Below are positions 18,649 through 21,544 of a stretch of 21,544 bases of DNA, piece by piece. Source of the stretch: Neonectria sp. B-13 (taxonomy: Eukaryota; Ascomycota; Sordariomycetes; Hypocreales; Nectriaceae); contig NOKP01000094.1 in NCBI GenBank assembly GCA_002682825.1, forward strand, positions 14,079-35,622. The letters run 5' to 3'. Made by a program: the position numbers and the translations under genes. Under the pieces are notes generated by a model. The model was not told where the DNA came from. It was given only the letters and a program-made list of their open reading frames with translations, and searched no databases. Position 1 is the first letter of the stretch, and the number at the start of each line of letters is the position of its first letter.

Positions 18649-20702
18649 AGCTCACGGTTCTGGACTCGATGGACTCGATGATTTTCTCAACTTTCTACAC
18701 CGGTTTCGATCTTTGCCGCCTTTGCTCCGATCTTCACGGGCGGGCCAGTCGATAGCCCTGGTCCCCGGCTATGAAGGCTTCCGACATGCGCGTGCAGCAG
18801 TATCAGCAGCAACCCGCGGCGGTGAGCTCTGAGGTCCAGTCCCCCAATCACTTATCCCTTTAAATGTCGTAGGCCTCCAGTTTGGTCAGTCCAATGATGT
18901 CCAATCAGTTAATGAAGAATATATGAGAGGTACTTCGACGCCCACCTAAACTGGGTGAGAGCAAAAGTCTAATCACTTCTGGGCGCTACGAAGATCGACA
19001 TCAATTCGCTCATAACCACACTGTGGCCGCTATTGCCAAAAGTTCCTCTGCGTCAATTAAAGGGGATAGGTCCCAGCCATACTTCGTATCATTTACCATA
19101 AAATGTTTGCGTCGTGGTTACGTCGCTAGTCATCATTGCATCGCCATCATACCGTGCGGGTCCCGGCTAGATATTCAAAGCTCCGATATCATTCGGGGCC
19201 TCATCCTTGCCCCCTCGTCTCGCACTGCAGTCTCAACCATATCTTACCACGAAAATGCTGGTCACAGAGTGTGTTGGCTGCAGAATTGGAGGTGGACCTG
19301 ATGCCTCCTCTCGGCCTACCATGTGTGGGTGTGGAGATGTGGAGCCGCCAGCTCCAGCTCATCGGTGAGATTGCCTGGCCACCAGCGATCCTTTCAAGGG
19401 AGGAGGGTGGGGTTTCTGCACTGGGAGTGGTGGAGGGGCCTCCTGTTAGCCTTGGCTTCCCGGTAGCCTCCAGGGGTTCATATATTCCACCGACGCGGCG
19501 CACTCCCCTCCAGGTTCCGGGGTTGAAGCTGGGCGATATATCTCGAGATCGCCTGTGGAGCGGGATGCTTACGACCCCGGCCATCGACGTTTACAAGGCG
19601 CAAGGTGCAAGGCTCCAGCCTGACTGTCACCATGGTTCCTCCTCGATCAGGTACGGGGCACCTTGTAACATGGCTGACCCTCCCTGCCCGTGTGCGTCGT
19701 ACCGCCGCACTTGCGTAAATTCCCGCGTGCTTCCCTACCGTGATCTGTCAGATTCAGCAGCGTGCAGTCGTGAACTCCTCTCTTCTCCCAAGCATCGTGG
19801 CCCTCAACTTTGGAGCCAGACGAGCAGTCACATCTTTGCTTTTCTCACGGTACACCCCATCTCCATTTCCCTCCCACTGAACCCCCCTTTTCTCGCGCCC
19901 GGTCCGGTCGCTACCCTTACCGCTCAACATGTCTCGATGCTCGCACCGTTTGATTCCTGGATTGCATCAGAAGCTGCCGGCATACATACCCGCAAGCTCT
20001 TCGGAGGGAGGTACTTGACGCACTTTTCCTGAAGTTTTACACGTCCTTACACACGCCTCCACAAGCCACAAGACAACCAAAAAAAAAAAAGAACCCCCGA
20101 CAAGGAACGAGTAGAGGACAGGTTTAGTTCCCTGCTACACACCAGACACAGACAAGCCGACCACGCCCCTCGTTCGGGCGGACCAGTGTTTCCCAAGGGC
20201 GCCACAGAAGAATCTAGTAACTAATGACAGGCCCGAGTCTCACAGCAGCCGATATGACAGGTCTGTTGCTGCCCCCCGCCGCCACCGGCATCCAGCATGC
20301 CTACCTACCCAGACCTAGGCCGGACCATCAAACGAGCATCAGATGCCATCGAAACCCAAATTAACCTTACGCAGGGTCCGGAGCACGTATTGAAGCTTTC
20401 ACCACACCCGTACTCGTCTCCTTGACCTTACCCTTCCCGGCCTCGCGAGGCATTGCCCGACGACAATGTCATACAGACTCGTTTCTTAGCCCGTCCTCGC
20501 CGTTCCTTGTCGGCCCTCATCGCAAAACCATAAATCCCATCTTTGCCCCCACACATTACGCCAGTCCAGACCATTGCAAACTTAATACATCATCTCTTTG
20601 ACCTCTCGTACAACTTCTCGCTTGGGTCCACCGTCCATCCACCCTATCCACTCCCCCACGCTTGTCAAGCCAACCTGGTTTTAGCAAGAAAAGCCTTCTA
20701 CC
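18649..20702. other. Long stretch without a supportable gene; leader-like DNA at its end
   Basis: The longest frame (19136-20032, plus) begins at TTG, has low-complexity composition and no recognisable domain; a second frame runs opposite it, so neither is called. Around 19,780-20,700 the plus strand becomes C/T-rich with few G runs, plus an A12 tract near 20,080, as in fungal promoters and long 5' leaders. This fits transcription toward the 20703 gene. Confidence 0.45.
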
Positions 20703-20984
20703 ATGATTCCATCTACATATCAGCTTCTGCCTCTCTCACCCCAAATACTTCCATGGAATGGTCAAGAGGATGAACTGTTCCTTGCTACGGCCATTCCCTC
20801 AGCGCCTGATGACGTTGCGTGTGCCTGGCAGACAACCAACAGCCTTGCAGACGCATCACCAACCATGGAATCTCTTGTAGCCAACAAGGTTCCAGGAACC
20901 AAGTGTCCAACTTGCTCCGCGAATGGCAACGAGGTGTGGGTTATCCCCGGCCGTGCCTGCGGCCACTGCAGAACTCCCTGCTAG
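20703..20984 (+). CDS. Small protein with cysteine-rich C-terminus, unknown function
   Basis: ATG at 20703 (context CTACCATGAT) encodes 93 residues ending in TAG. The first ~60 residues are polar/aliphatic (MIPSTYQLLPLSPQILPWNG). The end is a compact Cys module: CPTC at 68-71, VWVIPGRACGHC with Cys at 86 and 89, and a final Cys at 93. The two CxxC pairs about 15 residues apart could bind one zinc ion. I recall short fungal proteins of unknown function ending similarly (GRxCGxC.TPC), which supports reality, but I cannot name the family. No signal peptide is evident. It follows a long C/T-rich leader-like region; it could therefore be an upstream frame of a larger gene beyond the window. Confidence 0.5.
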   Translation: MIPSTYQLLPLSPQILPWNGQEDELFLATAIPSAPDDVACAWQTTNSLADASPTMESLVANKVPGTKCPTCSANGNEVWVIPGRACGHCRTPC

Positions 20985-21544
20985 ATGAGAAGCAAACACC
21001 AGATCAGTCCAAATCAGGCCAGTCCAACACTGCAGTCGAAAAAACAAACAGAAGACAATTGGGCGCTGAAAGTTTCGCCGGGGGACTGTCCCGCGCGTTA
21101 TGAGAATACAACTACGGTCTTTACCTGGACGGCGATGAGGTTCACGCAGACGGCGAGCTTCAGGTCGTGCCTTGGCCAGTGGTAGCACTGAGTGCTGCTA
21201 AACTGAATGGATGGCACAGCCGGGACTGCTGCCGTCCTTGATGATGCCTCAACGGTCCTCCCGGATGACCTGGGCTTGTCTGCCGTGGCTACCTTCTTGA
21301 AAGGATATAATTGCCACGGGAGAACGACACTATACGATTATGATGCCGAGCAAGTTGAGATGGAAACACGAAAATTGCCGGTGGTTTCGATTGGGATTGA
21401 GAGGTCGAGTCTTTTCTGGGAGCATTAGGACTTACAGCAGCGTCAGGAGGTCCGTTGGGTCGTACCGGGAACATGGCATGCGTCGACGATCTGGGCATCT
21501 GGGCTTGCATGAGCCACCCCTGTTGCAGTGTCGCAGAGCGACTG
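20985..21544. other. Right edge, no supportable gene
   Basis: Short frames occur, for example 21208-21428 on the plus strand starting MDGTAGTAAVL, without recognised features. It may be 3' UTR of the small gene or part of a spliced gene that continues past the window. Confidence 0.35.

Noticed and set aside
19136..20032. Longest plus-strand open frame in the right third (298 codons)
   Set aside because: It begins at TTG, has low-complexity composition, no domain, and a competing frame on the opposite strand; GC-rich DNA readily gives such frames by chance.
1..21544. tRNA, rRNA or CRISPR arrays
   Set aside because: No cloverleaf with a GGTTCGA-type T arm, no rRNA-like sequence and no regularly spaced repeats were seen on either strand.

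Overview
The window reads as nuclear DNA of a filamentous ascomycete (Pezizomycotina, most likely a Sordariomycete). The signs are short introns of 52-104 bp with GTATGT or GTAAGT donors, CTGAC-type branch points and YAG acceptors; a HET-domain gene; the end of a Tad-type LINE; and a TFIIE-beta homologue close to the filamentous-fungal form. It is a gene-poor accessory region: broken genes and transposon remains outnumber intact genes. All family names come from reading translations by eye; no search was run.

Layout. 1-608: 3' end of a LINE, with the last ~68 codons of its ORF2, a 3' UTR and an (ATAC)5 tail. 1003-2290 (-): an apparently intact two-exon gene for a 411-residue coiled-coil protein of unknown function. 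3085-3400: a palindromic fold-back element bounded by TA, resembling a Tc1/mariner-type MITE. 3602-7216 (-): a head-to-tail pair of decayed genes of a type I recall as recurrent in ascomycete genomes, possibly linked to telomere-linked RecQ (TLH-like) helicase loci. Both have single-base frameshifts and the larger also has a stop codon, but one of its introns is still perfect. 7919-9005 (+): a compact HET-domain gene with one intron, apparently intact. 9326-9367: a second end of the fold-back repeat family.

10630-11067 (+): the start of a possible secreted-protein gene, with TATA-like box, signal peptide and intron, whose frame breaks after the intron. It runs into 10871-11740 (+), the C-terminal part of a hAT transposase, followed by repeat-rich DNA that may be the hAT 3' end. 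12541-13197 (-): a membrane-protein gene or pseudogene. 13577-14520 (+): a nearly full-length TFIIE-beta (Tfa2) homologue with a frameshift at a tandem duplication and a TGG-to-TAG-type nonsense codon. 14521-18399: no supportable gene. 18400-18648 (-): a piece of an FAD-dependent monooxygenase. 20703-20984 (+): a plausible 93-residue protein with a cysteine-rich end, after a long leader-like region.

The genes do not form a pathway. Together they look like a repeat-rich, rapidly turning over compartment (subtelomeric, accessory-chromosome or transposon-island DNA). The most notable items are the decayed two-gene module flanked by related inverted sequences, the broken copy of a normally essential transcription factor, and repeat copies that differ at their aligned ends only by C/T and G/A transitions, as expected from RIP or another transition-biased process.
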